Assembly: GCF_900117425.1 (NCBI RefSeq)
Contig: NZ_FPEH01000016.1
Location: 248,001 to 312,000, forward strand
Reading direction: 5' to 3'
DNA from: Novosphingobium sp. NDB2Meth1
GTDB taxonomy: Bacteria > Pseudomonadota > Alphaproteobacteria > Sphingomonadales > Sphingomonadaceae
DNA length: 64,000 nt
The position numbers and the translations under genes are program-made. The stretch's first letter is position 1, and each line of letters starts with the position of its first letter. Positions 15,554 through 22,650 of this stretch are shown one piece after another. The notes below the pieces were generated by a model. It made no database searches. It was not told the origin of the DNA and was given only the letters and a program-made list of their open reading frames with translations.

Positions 15554-17665
15554 ATGCCCGTGAAAGCGCTCCCCGCCCTGCTCCTCGCCACCAGCGCCCT
15601 TTTCCCGGTGGCGGCTCAGGCGGAAGAGGTGCCGATGGCGGCGGATGCCGGAGACGCGGGCGATGGCGCGGACCGCCGCACGATCGTGGTGACGGGGCAC
15701 GCCGACAGCTACCGCAGCGACAGCGCCAACGGCCTGAAAGCGCCGACCCCGCTGCTCGATGTGCCGCAGTCGGTTACCGTGCTCAGCCGCGAGCAGCTTG
15801 ACGATCAGGGCGTCACCCAGCTCGGCGACGCGCTGCGCTATGTCCCCGGCGTGGTCCTCGCGCAGGGCGAAGGCAACCGCGACCAGATCGTGCTGCGCGG
15901 GCAGAACACCACTGCGGACTTCTTCCTCAACGGCCTGCGCGACGACACGCAGTATTACCGTTCGCTCTACAACATCGACCATATCGAAGTGCTGCGCGGC
16001 TCCAATGCGCTGCTGTTCGGGCGCGGCGGTGGCGGCGGCGTCATCAACCGCGTACGCAAGGCGCCCTCGCTCGCCGGCCAGAGCCTCGGCGCCAGCGCGG
16101 CCGTCGGCACCTTTGGCGATTTCGCGCTTGCCGCCGATCTCAATGCGCCGCTCTCGCAGACCCTGGGCGCGCGCCTCAACGGCACGTATGAGGAATTCGA
16201 CAACCACCGGCAGGACTTCCACGGCCGCTTCATCGGCGTGAACCCCACGCTGACCTTCGCGCCTTCTGCGGACACCCGTATCGACCTCTCATACAATTAC
16301 GACGACGACCGCCGCACCGTCGATCGCGGCGTCCCCTCGCTCGCCGGCAAACCGCTGGAGGGGTATCGCGACACGTTCTTCGGCCGCAAGGACACCAACA
16401 TCTCGGAAGTGAAGGCGCATATCGTCGAAGCACGCCTGACGCAGAAGCTGGCTGACAGCCTGACACTGACCGTGGCCGGGCAGTACAGCCACACCGACAA
16501 GTACTACGGCAACATCTTCGCGAGTGCGGCGGTCAATCCGGCCACCAACACGGTCTCGCTCAGCGCCTACAACAGCACTTCGGTGCGCGAGAGCTGGATC
16601 GGGCAGGCCAACCTGACCTGGCAAGGGAAGACCGGCCCGATCGGCCATACCGTGATCGCCGGGATCGAAGGCGCCGATCAGGCCACCGATGCCGCTCGCT
16701 CCGAAGGCATCTTCCCCGGCAACAAGGCCTCGGCCACGGTCGCGCTGGCAGACCGGCTCGCCATTCCTGCGATCACCTTCGGCACACCCAGCCGCTCGAC
16801 GCATACCAAGGTCACCACCTTCTCGGCCTATTTTCAGGACCAGATCGAGCTTGCCCCGTTCCTCCAGATCGTGGGCGGCGTGCGCTATGACAGCTTCAAG
16901 ATCAACGCGGACAACCTGCTGAGCAGCACCAGCGCCGGGCGCACCGACCACAAGTGGAGCCCCCGCGCCGGTGTTATCGTGAAGCCGCGCGCGAACATCT
17001 CGCTCTACGGCAGTTACACCAAGACCTTCCTGCCGCAGTCGGGCGACCAGTTCAGCGCGCTCGATGCGACGCAGGCGACGCTGGCGCCGGAGGAGTTCAA
17101 GAACCTCGAAGTCGGTGCCAAGTGGGACGTGACCCCGACGCTTGCGCTGACCGCCGCTGCCTACCGGCTCGACCGCGAGAACTCGCGCTTCAACGATCCG
17201 GTTACCGGCCTGCCCCAGCTTTCAGGCAAGACCCGCACGCGCGGGATCGAGCTTTCGGCGACGGGGAAGATCCTTCCGCAGTGGCAGGTGAGCCTCGGCT
17301 ACGCGCTGCAGGACGGCAAGGTCCGCTCCAGCACGACCGCCGCCCCGGCCGGACGCGGGCTGGCGCTGCTGCCGGAAAGCCAGATCTCGCTGTGGACGCG
17401 CTATGATGTGACCGGCAAGCTCGGCCTTGGCCTCGGCGTGACGCACCAGTCCTCGGCCTATACCACGGTGAGCAACACGGTGACGCTGCCGGCCTGGACG
17501 CGGGTCGATACGGCGGTGTTCTACAATGTCTCGAAGAACCTCTCGGTCCAGCTCAATGTGAACAACCTGCTGAACGAGCAGTATTTCCCGACTGCCCACA
17601 CCGACAACAACATCTCGACTGCCGCGCCCCGCAGTGCGCGGTTGACGGTGCGGATGGGCTTCTAA
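15554..17665 (+). CDS. TonB-dependent siderophore receptor
   Basis: Outer-membrane beta-barrel receptor of 703 residues for uptake of ferric siderophores, powered by TonB/ExbB/ExbD. The signal peptide MPVKALPALLLATSALFPVA precedes a TonB box (TIVVTG). The plug domain contains PQSVTVLSREQLDDQG, YVPGVVLAQGEGNRDQ, FFLNGLRDDTQYYR and IEVLRGSNALLFGRGGGGG, characteristic of the TIGR01783 siderophore-receptor class (FhuE/FiuA-like). The barrel ends with the terminal phenylalanine, LTVRMGF. The ATG at 15554 has an AAGAAGGA ribosome-binding site; an upstream in-frame ATG is less favourable. The exact ligand (hydroxamate or catecholate) cannot be told. A candidate Fur site precedes it. Confidence 0.92.
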   Translation: MPVKALPALLLATSALFPVAAQAEEVPMAADAGDAGDGADRRTIVVTGHADSYRSDSANGLKAPTPLLDVPQSVTVLSREQLDDQGVTQLGDALRYVPGVVLAQGEGNRDQIVLRGQNTTADFFLNGLRDDTQYYRSLYNIDHIEVLRGSNALLFGRGGGGGVINRVRKAPSLAGQSLGASAAVGTFGDFALAADLNAPLSQTLGARLNGTYEEFDNHRQDFHGRFIGVNPTLTFAPSADTRIDLSYNYDDDRRTVDRGVPSLAGKPLEGYRDTFFGRKDTNISEVKAHIVEARLTQKLADSLTLTVAGQYSHTDKYYGNIFASAAVNPATNTVSLSAYNSTSVRESWIGQANLTWQGKTGPIGHTVIAGIEGADQATDAARSEGIFPGNKASATVALADRLAIPAITFGTPSRSTHTKVTTFSAYFQDQIELAPFLQIVGGVRYDSFKINADNLLSSTSAGRTDHKWSPRAGVIVKPRANISLYGSYTKTFLPQSGDQFSALDATQATLAPEEFKNLEVGAKWDVTPTLALTAAAYRLDRENSRFNDPVTGLPQLSGKTRTRGIELSATGKILPQWQVSLGYALQDGKVRSSTTAAPAGRGLALLPESQISLWTRYDVTGKLGLGLGVTHQSSAYTTVSNTVTLPAWTRVDTAVFYNVSKNLSVQLNVNNLLNEQYFPTAHTDNNISTAAPRSARLTVRMGF

Positions 17666-18171
17666 AGCCCCGGCGTCGTCGCGGTCAGCGGCACCGGCAG
17701 CGGCACGCCCGGTTCGATCCCGCGCGCGATGCGGCCCGCGCGCTGGATCGTGCGGACGAGGCGTGGGTAGACGCCGCAGCGGCAGATATTGGTGATTGCG
17801 GCCTTGATGTCCGCCTCGGTCGGATCGGTGTTGTGCGTGAGCAGCGCGGCGGCCGCCATCACGAGGCCGGGGGTGCAGAAGCCGCACTGGATCGCCTGCT
17901 CGGCGACGAACGCCTGCTGCACCGGGTGGTTGCGATCGGCGGAGAGGCCCTCGATCGTGGTGACCGTGCGCCCTTCGGCCTCACCCAGCGACAGGGTGCA
18001 GCTCGGCATCGCTTGCCCGTCGACGATGACCATGCAGGCCCCGCATTCACCGGTGCCGCAGCCGTACTTGGTGCCGGTCAGGTTGGCGGCATCGCGCAGC
18101 GCCCAGAGCAGCGGCGTGTCGGCCTCCAGCTTGATCTCGATCGGCTGGTTGTTGACGGTGAGGATGGCCAT
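17662..18171 (-). CDS. 2Fe-2S subunit of a xanthine-oxidase-family dehydrogenase (IorA/CoxS-like), without its large subunit nearby
   Basis: A 169-residue electron-transfer subunit. The plant-type cluster ligands are Cys38, Cys43, Cys46 and Cys58 (CGTGECGACM ... PSC). The second cluster is bound by Cys96, Cys99, Cys130 and Cys132 (QCGFCTPG ... NICRCG). All eight cysteines are present, so both clusters should form. It is of the isoquinoline 1-oxidoreductase alpha / aldehyde oxidase small-subunit type. Such proteins normally work with a molybdopterin large subunit encoded next to them, but the neighbours here are a TonB receptor (convergent, 4-base overlap) and, beyond a REP element, a class II aldolase. 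The partner must be elsewhere or lost. Confidence 0.9.
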   Translation of the reverse strand: MAILTVNNQPIEIKLEADTPLLWALRDAANLTGTKYGCGTGECGACMVIVDGQAMPSCTLSLGEAEGRTVTTIEGLSADRNHPVQQAFVAEQAIQCGFCTPGLVMAAAALLTHNTDPTEADIKAAITNICRCGVYPRLVRTIQRAGRIARGIEPGVPLPVPLTATTPGL

Positions 18172-18212
18172 CGGCGGTCGGCTCTAGCAGGAAATCGATC
18201 CCGACCCTTACC

Positions 18213-18288
18213 CCGCTCACCCTGAGCTTGTCGAAGGGTGCTAGCGCGGCGGTGGTGCGAGATGCTTCGACAAGCTCAGCATGAGCGG
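18213..18288. repeat. REP-like inverted repeat, second copy of the GAGCTTGTCGAAG family
   Basis: The arms 18213-18236 and 18265-18288 are inverted with two mismatches and enclose a 28-base loop. The right arm is identical over its core to the element at 10655-10677. It lies between two minus-strand genes and may end the aldolase transcript. Confidence 0.8.
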
Positions 18289-18318
18289 TTGGTTCGAGGG
18301 GCTGGAACGCCGACAACC

Positions 18319-19086
18319 TCAATCCCGCCAGGAGCGGTCGATCTGGTCGATCCGCCGGGTCCAGGCGTTGAAATCGCCGACGCCGGGGCCGCCGCCGGGC
18401 GGGGTGCCCTGCGCCAGATCGCGCTGATGCACATTGATCACGTCCTGCGAGACCATGATCGGGGGGCGGCCCATCGAAAGCGTCGCCATCTGGATCTCGC
18501 ACGCGCGCTGCAGCGACCACATCTGGACGAACATCGCCTGCAGGCTCTTGGCCATGACCACCGGGCCGTGGTTGCGCAGCATGAGGATGTTCTTGTCGCC
18601 GAGGTTCGCCAGCAGCCGTTCGCCTTCCTCGGCACGGACGGTGATGCCTTCGAAATCGTGGTAGGCGAGCCGGCCGATGAAATTGCAGGCGTAGAAGTTG
18701 ATCGGCAGCAGCCCTTCTTCAAGGCTGCACACCGCCATCGAGGCCGTCGTGTGGACATGACAGATGGCATGCGCCCAATCGAGGTGGCGGTGGAAATAGC
18801 CGTGCTGGGTGAAGCCGGCGAGGTTCACGGCATGCGGATTGTCATCGAGCTTGTTGCCGTCGATGTCGATCTTGACGAGGTTGCTGGCGCAGACTTCGGA
18901 ATAGAGCAGGCCGAACGGATTGATCAGGAAAGCGCCGTCCTCACCCGGCACGCGCAGCGAGATGTGGTTGTAGACCGATTCGGACCAACCCATCAGATCG
19001 AAGATGCGGTAGCAGGCCGCCAGTTCCTGCCGCGCCTGCCATTCGGCATCGCTGCAATTGATGTTGGGGCGGATCTGGGTGGCCAT
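18319..19086 (-). CDS. Class II aldolase/adducin-family protein
   Basis: A 255-residue cytoplasmic protein of the class II aldolase/adducin fold. Conserved zinc-site segments are seen: YNHISLRVPG, CHVHTTASMA (the two zinc histidines) and LRNHGPVVMAKS (third ligand). The typical acidic catalytic residue of fuculose-phosphate aldolase is not evident, as in the adducin-type and many bacterial uncharacterised members. The start MATQIRPNINCSD at 19086 is preceded by a GGGAGAG ribosome-binding site. The gene is divergent from the SRAP gene with only 30 bases between the starts. The substrate is unknown. Confidence 0.85.
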   Translation of the reverse strand: MATQIRPNINCSDAEWQARQELAACYRIFDLMGWSESVYNHISLRVPGEDGAFLINPFGLLYSEVCASNLVKIDIDGNKLDDNPHAVNLAGFTQHGYFHRHLDWAHAICHVHTTASMAVCSLEEGLLPINFYACNFIGRLAYHDFEGITVRAEEGERLLANLGDKNILMLRNHGPVVMAKSLQAMFVQMWSLQRACEIQMATLSMGRPPIMVSQDVINVHQRDLAQGTPPGGGPGVGDFNAWTRRIDQIDRSWRD

Positions 19087-19116
19087 CGCGTTCTCTCCCG
19101 CTATCATGCCTGAGTT

Positions 19117-19740
19117 ATGTGCAATCTCTATCGCATGACGGCGGGCGCGCAAGCCATCGCGCAGCTTTTCCGGGCGGAGACGGGCGGGCGCAACCTGCCC
19201 GCGTTGCCGGAAATCTATCCGGATGCCGAGGCGCCGGTGGTGGTGCGCGAGGGTGCCGGGCGGCGGCTCGACCTGATGCGCTGGGGCTGGCCCCCGTTCG
19301 GCGACGTGAAGCGGCCGATCACCAATGTGCGCAACCTCGCCTCGCCGATCTGGCACAGCGCGCTGGCCGATCCGGCGCGGCGGTGTCTCGTGCCGGTCAC
19401 CGCCTTTTCCGAATGGTCCGCTGCACCCGATCCGCAGACGGGGCGCAAGCGTAAGCACTGGTTCGATCTGCCGGACGATCCGCTGTTCGCCTTCGCCGGG
19501 CTGTGGCGCCCGACCGAGCAGGGCCCGCGCTTTGCCTTCCTGACCTGCGAGGCGAATGCCGTGGTGGGCCGGGTGCACCCCAAGGCGATGCCGGTGCTGC
19601 TGCGGCCGGGCGAGGCGTTCGACCGCTGGCTGAGCGCAGACGGCGCAGGCGCGACGGCGATGCAGGTGCCGCTGGCCGATGCGCTGATGCGCGAAGTGGC
19701 GGAAGATCCGCCCTCCCCGGCGCAAGCGTCGCTGTTCTGA
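19117..19740 (+). CDS. yedK: SOS response-associated peptidase (SRAP, YedK/HMCES family)
   Basis: A 207-residue protein that forms a stable thiazolidine crosslink with abasic sites in single-stranded DNA. Cys2 (MCNLYRM) is exposed after removal of the methionine and is the crosslinking residue. The other active-site residues are Asn70 (ITNVRNL), Glu99 (TAFSEW) and His154 (VHPKAMP). The asparagine motif NVRNL and VHPKAMP differ from the NARxE and HxRMP of YedK, as in an alphaproteobacterial subgroup, but all four key residues are kept. Length is normal. It sits directly downstream of the short divergent spacer; no LexA box was found by eye. Confidence 0.9.
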   Translation: MCNLYRMTAGAQAIAQLFRAETGGRNLPALPEIYPDAEAPVVVREGAGRRLDLMRWGWPPFGDVKRPITNVRNLASPIWHSALADPARRCLVPVTAFSEWSAAPDPQTGRKRKHWFDLPDDPLFAFAGLWRPTEQGPRFAFLTCEANAVVGRVHPKAMPVLLRPGEAFDRWLSADGAGATAMQVPLADALMREVAEDPPSPAQASLF

Positions 19741-19977
19741 CCATGGCAGCCGCCTGTTGGATTTGGTAGCGCGGCGCTGCGTTTGACGGGCAGGGAGGGT
19801 GATCGCGCGACCGGTGCGGCACCTGCACTGGTGCTGCGGGGAGGGCGTCGTGTTCCGCGCAGGTGCGAGTGGCCGGATGGGCAGAAGAGGTCCGGCGCAG
19901 CCATTTGTGTCGATCATGGCCCGGGACCGGGGTAGCGGCTCGCATGCGTGCCGGTCTTTGCTCGCACCGGGACGAAG

Positions 19978-20148
19978 CCGATGGGAGCCATGATCTGCGT
20001 GCTGGCGCGGTAGATTGCCTGGCCAAGGACTTGGGGGAGACCGCCCCACCTTGAACCCGCAGCCCGCACCGGTCGCGTTGGCGTTTGCCCGGTGGACAAG
20101 AAGCCAAAGGAGCGAGGGCGAGGCCGGCCTAGCCTGCTCCCGATCTGA
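19978..20148 (-). ncRNA. Candidate structured small RNA, about 170 nt (6S-like size; family not established)
   Basis: The promoter at 20154-20182 would start transcription near 20147. Two bases on, the RNA begins GATCGGGAGC (20145-20136), which can pair with GCTCCCATC near 19988-19980, closing a molecule of about 170 nt. Inside, CACCGG/CCGGTG and CAAGG-T-GGGG/CCCC-CAAGT-CCTTG can form further stems. The size, long closing stem and promoter position would suit 6S RNA or another stable RNA. I cannot match conserved 6S positions by eye, and RNase P, tmRNA and SRP RNA signatures are absent. No protein gene explains the promoter. Confidence 0.35.
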
Positions 20149-20153
20149 CGGGG

Positions 20154-20182
20154 CGTATAACCTATATGGTTCGTTTTGTCAA
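20154..20182 (-). promoter_or_regulatory. Strong sigma-70-like promoter facing left
   Basis: On the minus strand TTGACA (20182-20177) is followed by 16-17 bases and TTATACG (20160-20154), an AT-rich island in very GC-rich DNA. It points away from panC, into the gap upstream of the yedK 3' end. The overlapping dyad AACC-TATAT-GGTT (20159-20171) could be an operator. Confidence 0.6.
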
Positions 20183-20207
20183 GAGTGGTGTTTGGACCAT
20201 CTCCTCG

Positions 20208-20284
20208 TCATTCCCGCGCAGGCGGGAATCCAGGGGTGCTGGCGCTGCGTTTGCCGCTCTGGATTCCCGCCTACGCGGGAATCA
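20208..20284. repeat. Dispersed inverted repeat (TTCCCGC...GCGGGAA family)
   Basis: Two 20-odd-base arms, ATTCCCGCGCAGGCGGGAAT and ATTCCCGCCTACGCGGGAAT, each themselves dyads and flanked by CCAG/CTGG, form a large hairpin. This is a widespread intergenic repeat type in Proteobacteria, found once in this window. Confidence 0.8.
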
Positions 20285-20397
20285 CGAAGGTGTTGGCATA
20301 AGGAGATCGTCACACCGAGCTTTATCCGGAATGGCGGGGTTATGATGAGATCAGGTGCCTGTACCCTCGGGGTCGGGGGTGGGTTTTTCGTTCTAGT

Positions 20398-21255
20398 TCA
20401 AACAGTAACGGCGATATTGTCAATCAACCGCGCCTTGCCCATATGCGCCGCGACCAGCAGGCGGGCGGGGCGGCCGTCCCAGGGGTCGAGCGCTTCGAGC
20501 GTGGCGGCGTCGCGCAGTTCGGCGTAGTCGATGCGGGCGAAACCGGCGGCGAGGATGGCGGCGTGCAGCGCGGCCAGGGCGGGGGCGACCGGCTCGCCGG
20601 CCGCGATCTTCGCCGCGGCTTCGCGCATCGCGCGGTTCATTGCGGGGGCGGCGGCGCGTTCTTCGGGGGTGAGGTACTTGTTGCGGCTGCTCATGGCGAG
20701 GCCGTCCGGCTCGCGCACGGTGGGTACGCCGAGGATGCGCATCGCGTGGGGGTGTGTGAGGTCGAGATCGCGGGCCATGCGGCGGATGATCGCGAGCTGC
20801 TGCCAGTCCTTCTCGCCGAACAGCGCAATGTTGGGCTGGACCTGGTTGAACAGCTTGGTGACCACCGTCGCCACGCCGTCGAAATGGCCGGGCCGGGCCG
20901 CGCCGCAAAGCACGGCATCGAGGCCGCTGACCTGGATCGTGGTGGCGTAGCCCGGCGGATAGACCGCCTCGACGGTGGGCGCCCAGAGCACGTCCACGCC
21001 TTCGGCCTCGAGCAGCGCGGCATCGGCTTCGAGCTGGCGGGGGTAGGTCGCAAGGTCCTCATTGGGGCCGAACTGGCGCGGATTGACGAAGATCGAGACG
21101 ACGACGATATCCGCGCGGGCCCTGGCTTCGCGCACCAGCGTGAGGTGGCCTTCGTGCAGCGCGCCCATGGTGGGAACGAGGGCTACCGAATTGTCCCCCG
21201 ATTTCAGCGCGGAAAGCGCCGCGCGAAGCGGTTCGACGGCGGTCAGGATTTGCAC
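20398..21255 (-). CDS. panC: Pantothenate synthetase (pantoate-beta-alanine ligase)
   Basis: ATP-dependent condensation of pantoate and beta-alanine to pantothenate, the last step towards the coenzyme A precursor. The product is 285 residues with a GTG start (MQILTAVEPLRAAL). The nucleotidyl-transferase HIGH-type motif is VPTMGALHEGHL. Then come VSIFVNPRQFGPNEDLATYP, FGEKDWQQLAIIRRM and the KMSKS-equivalent LAMSSRNKYL, all canonical. The C-terminal domain carries YAELRDAATLE. The open frame extends beyond the GTG start but without similarity. The gene is divergent from mipZ; 103 bases separate the starts. Confidence 0.95.
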   Translation of the reverse strand: MQILTAVEPLRAALSALKSGDNSVALVPTMGALHEGHLTLVREARARADIVVVSIFVNPRQFGPNEDLATYPRQLEADAALLEAEGVDVLWAPTVEAVYPPGYATTIQVSGLDAVLCGAARPGHFDGVATVVTKLFNQVQPNIALFGEKDWQQLAIIRRMARDLDLTHPHAMRILGVPTVREPDGLAMSSRNKYLTPEERAAAPAMNRAMREAAAKIAAGEPVAPALAALHAAILAAGFARIDYAELRDAATLEALDPWDGRPARLLVAAHMGKARLIDNIAVTV

Positions 21256-21358
21256 GCGGCTCGGCTCTCCAGTAATCCCCGATCTGGGGAACGCGCCCTC
21301 TAGACCCGTGCCGTGCCCGGCGGCAAGGGGGCCCGCCACTCACAGAAAGGATCATCTC

Positions 21359-22171
21359 GTGTCTGCCGCTCCCTATCGCATCGTTTTCGCCAACGAGAAG
21401 GGCGGAACCGGCAAGTCGACCACGGCGGTCCATGTCGCCATCGCGCTGGCCTATCAGGGCGCGCGGGTGGCGGCGATCGACCTCGATGCGCGGCAGCGGA
21501 CGATGCACCGCTATTTCGAGAACCGCGCCGAGACCATGCGTCGGCGCGACATCACGCTGCCGACGGCGACGTTCGCGGTCTATGACGGGACGAGCAGCGA
21601 AGAGCTGGACGCGCTGGCGGAGCGGCTGGGCGAGAGCCACGACTTCCTGCTGTTCGACACGCCCGGCCGCGACGATCCGCTGGCGCGCCATGTCGCGACG
21701 CAAGCCGATACGCTGGTGACGCCGCTCAACGACAGCTTCGTCGATTTCGACCTGATCGGGCAAGTCGATGCCGAGACGTTCAAGGTGCGCCGCCTTTCGT
21801 TCTATGCCGAGCTGATCTGGGAAGCGCGCAAGAAGCGGGCGATGGCGACGATCCGCGAGGCGCGCAAGGAGATGGATTGGGTCGTGGTGCGCAACCGCAC
21901 CGGCTATACCGAGGCGCGCAACCAGAAGCGCATCGACCAGGCGCTGACCGAGCTTTCCAAGCGCGTCGGCTTCCGCATCGCCAGCGGCCTTTCGGAGCGC
22001 GTGATCTATCGCGAGCTGTTCCCGAGCGGGCTGACCCTGCTCGACAAGGGGCATCTGGGTGAACTGGGCACCAGCCATCTGGTCGCGCGGCAGGAGCTGC
22101 GGACGCTGGTGGCGGGGCTGGCGCTGAAGATCCCCGAGCGCGGGCAGCTGGCGATGGAAGCGGTGCTTTGA
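21359..22171 (+). CDS. mipZ: Division-plane positioning ATPase MipZ (ParA/MinD superfamily)
   Basis: A 270-residue P-loop ATPase. In Caulobacter crescentus MipZ binds ParB near the poles, forms a gradient on the chromosome and inhibits FtsZ assembly, so that division occurs at midcell. The deviant Walker A motif KGGTGKST is at 14-21, followed by AIDLDARQRTMHRYFENR and the Walker A' region FLLFDTPGRDD. The MipZ-specific segment KVRRLSFYAELIWEARKKR distinguishes it from plain ParA proteins. GTG start at 21359 with an AGAAAGGA ribosome-binding site. Its stop overlaps the TTG start of the J-domain gene. Confidence 0.92.
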   Translation: MSAAPYRIVFANEKGGTGKSTTAVHVAIALAYQGARVAAIDLDARQRTMHRYFENRAETMRRRDITLPTATFAVYDGTSSEELDALAERLGESHDFLLFDTPGRDDPLARHVATQADTLVTPLNDSFVDFDLIGQVDAETFKVRRLSFYAELIWEARKKRAMATIREARKEMDWVVVRNRTGYTEARNQKRIDQALTELSKRVGFRIASGLSERVIYRELFPSGLTLLDKGHLGELGTSHLVARQELRTLVAGLALKIPERGQLAMEAVL

Positions 22172-22464
22172 AGTTCCTGTTCCTCGCGGCGCTGGCCTGC
22201 CTTGCGGTCAGGCTGCTGGCCGGGCGCTGGCCGTGGGAGCTGTGGGGGCCGAACGCCAAGGAAGCCGCGGAAAAGCGCGCGCTGAACCTGCTCGGGCTGC
22301 GGGCGGATGCGGGGTATGACGAGGTGATCGAGGCGCATCGGCGGCTGATGCTGAAGGTCCACCCGGATCGCGGCGGGACCAACGATGCGGTGCACGAGGC
22401 CAATGCGGCGCGCGACCTGCTGCTGGCGCGGATTTCCAATCGCGGGCCTGATGGGCGGGGGTGA
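22168..22464 (+). CDS. Membrane-anchored J-domain protein (98 aa)
   Basis: The start is a rare TTG overlapping the mipZ stop (TTGA). An N-terminal membrane segment (MKFLFLAALACLAVRLLAG) is followed by a compact J domain with RALNLLGLRADAGYDEVIEA and the HPD motif at 65-67 (KVHPDRGG). The layout, one helix followed by a C-terminal J domain facing the cytoplasm, is like Tim14/Pam18 and small bacterial DnaJ-like co-chaperones. It should stimulate a DnaK ATPase at the membrane. Coupling to mipZ suggests, without proving, a link to cell-cycle or envelope processes. Confidence 0.88.
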   Translation: MKFLFLAALACLAVRLLAGRWPWELWGPNAKEAAEKRALNLLGLRADAGYDEVIEAHRRLMLKVHPDRGGTNDAVHEANAARDLLLARISNRGPDGRG

Positions 22465-22650
22465 GGTTGACCTTCGCGTTTCTCCCCGAGACGCAGAGGG
22501 AATAGAGACCGCCAAGAGGCCGGGATGGCGGCACGGCTCCACTGAGACAGGCCGCGCTGAAGGAAGAATGGGCCTCGCGGCCCGGCGCGTGCTCTTTGCG
22601 CGCTTCTTTCCCTTCGCGTCTCTGCGAGAAACCCTTCCCGGCAGGGCGAC
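22465..22650. repeat. Spacer with dispersed GAGACGCAGAG/CTCTGCG inverted repeat
   Basis: The 186-base spacer carries TTTCTCCCCGAGACGCAGAG near its left end and the roughly inverted CGCGTCTCTGCGAGAAA near its right end, bracketing GC-rich DNA. A related pair (GCGCAGAGGCGCGGAGA / TCTCTGCGCTCTCTGCG) is in the spacer at 26530-26655. It looks like a non-coding repeat family. Confidence 0.55.

Larger units (their letters stand above)
19741..20397. other. 657-base gap without a convincing protein gene
   Basis: The gap between yedK and panC holds a strong leftward promoter, a possible structured RNA (19978-20148) and a dispersed inverted repeat (20208-20284). Short ORFs exist on both strands, the longest minus-strand one being 61 codons, but none has a ribosome-binding site or a protein-like composition that persuades me. 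The right end (20285-20397) shows nothing recognisable. Confidence 0.6.

Noticed and set aside
19914..20099. 61-codon minus-strand ORF in the gap after yedK
   Set aside because: It starts at a non-ATG codon without a ribosome-binding site and its product has no family features; it fits better as part of a non-coding transcript.
19978..20148. RNase P RNA, tmRNA or SRP RNA in the same gap
   Set aside because: The conserved RNase P (GAGGAAAGTC), tmRNA (tag ending ALAA, GTTCGA arm) and SRP (GGAAGNNAGCA) signatures are absent on both strands.
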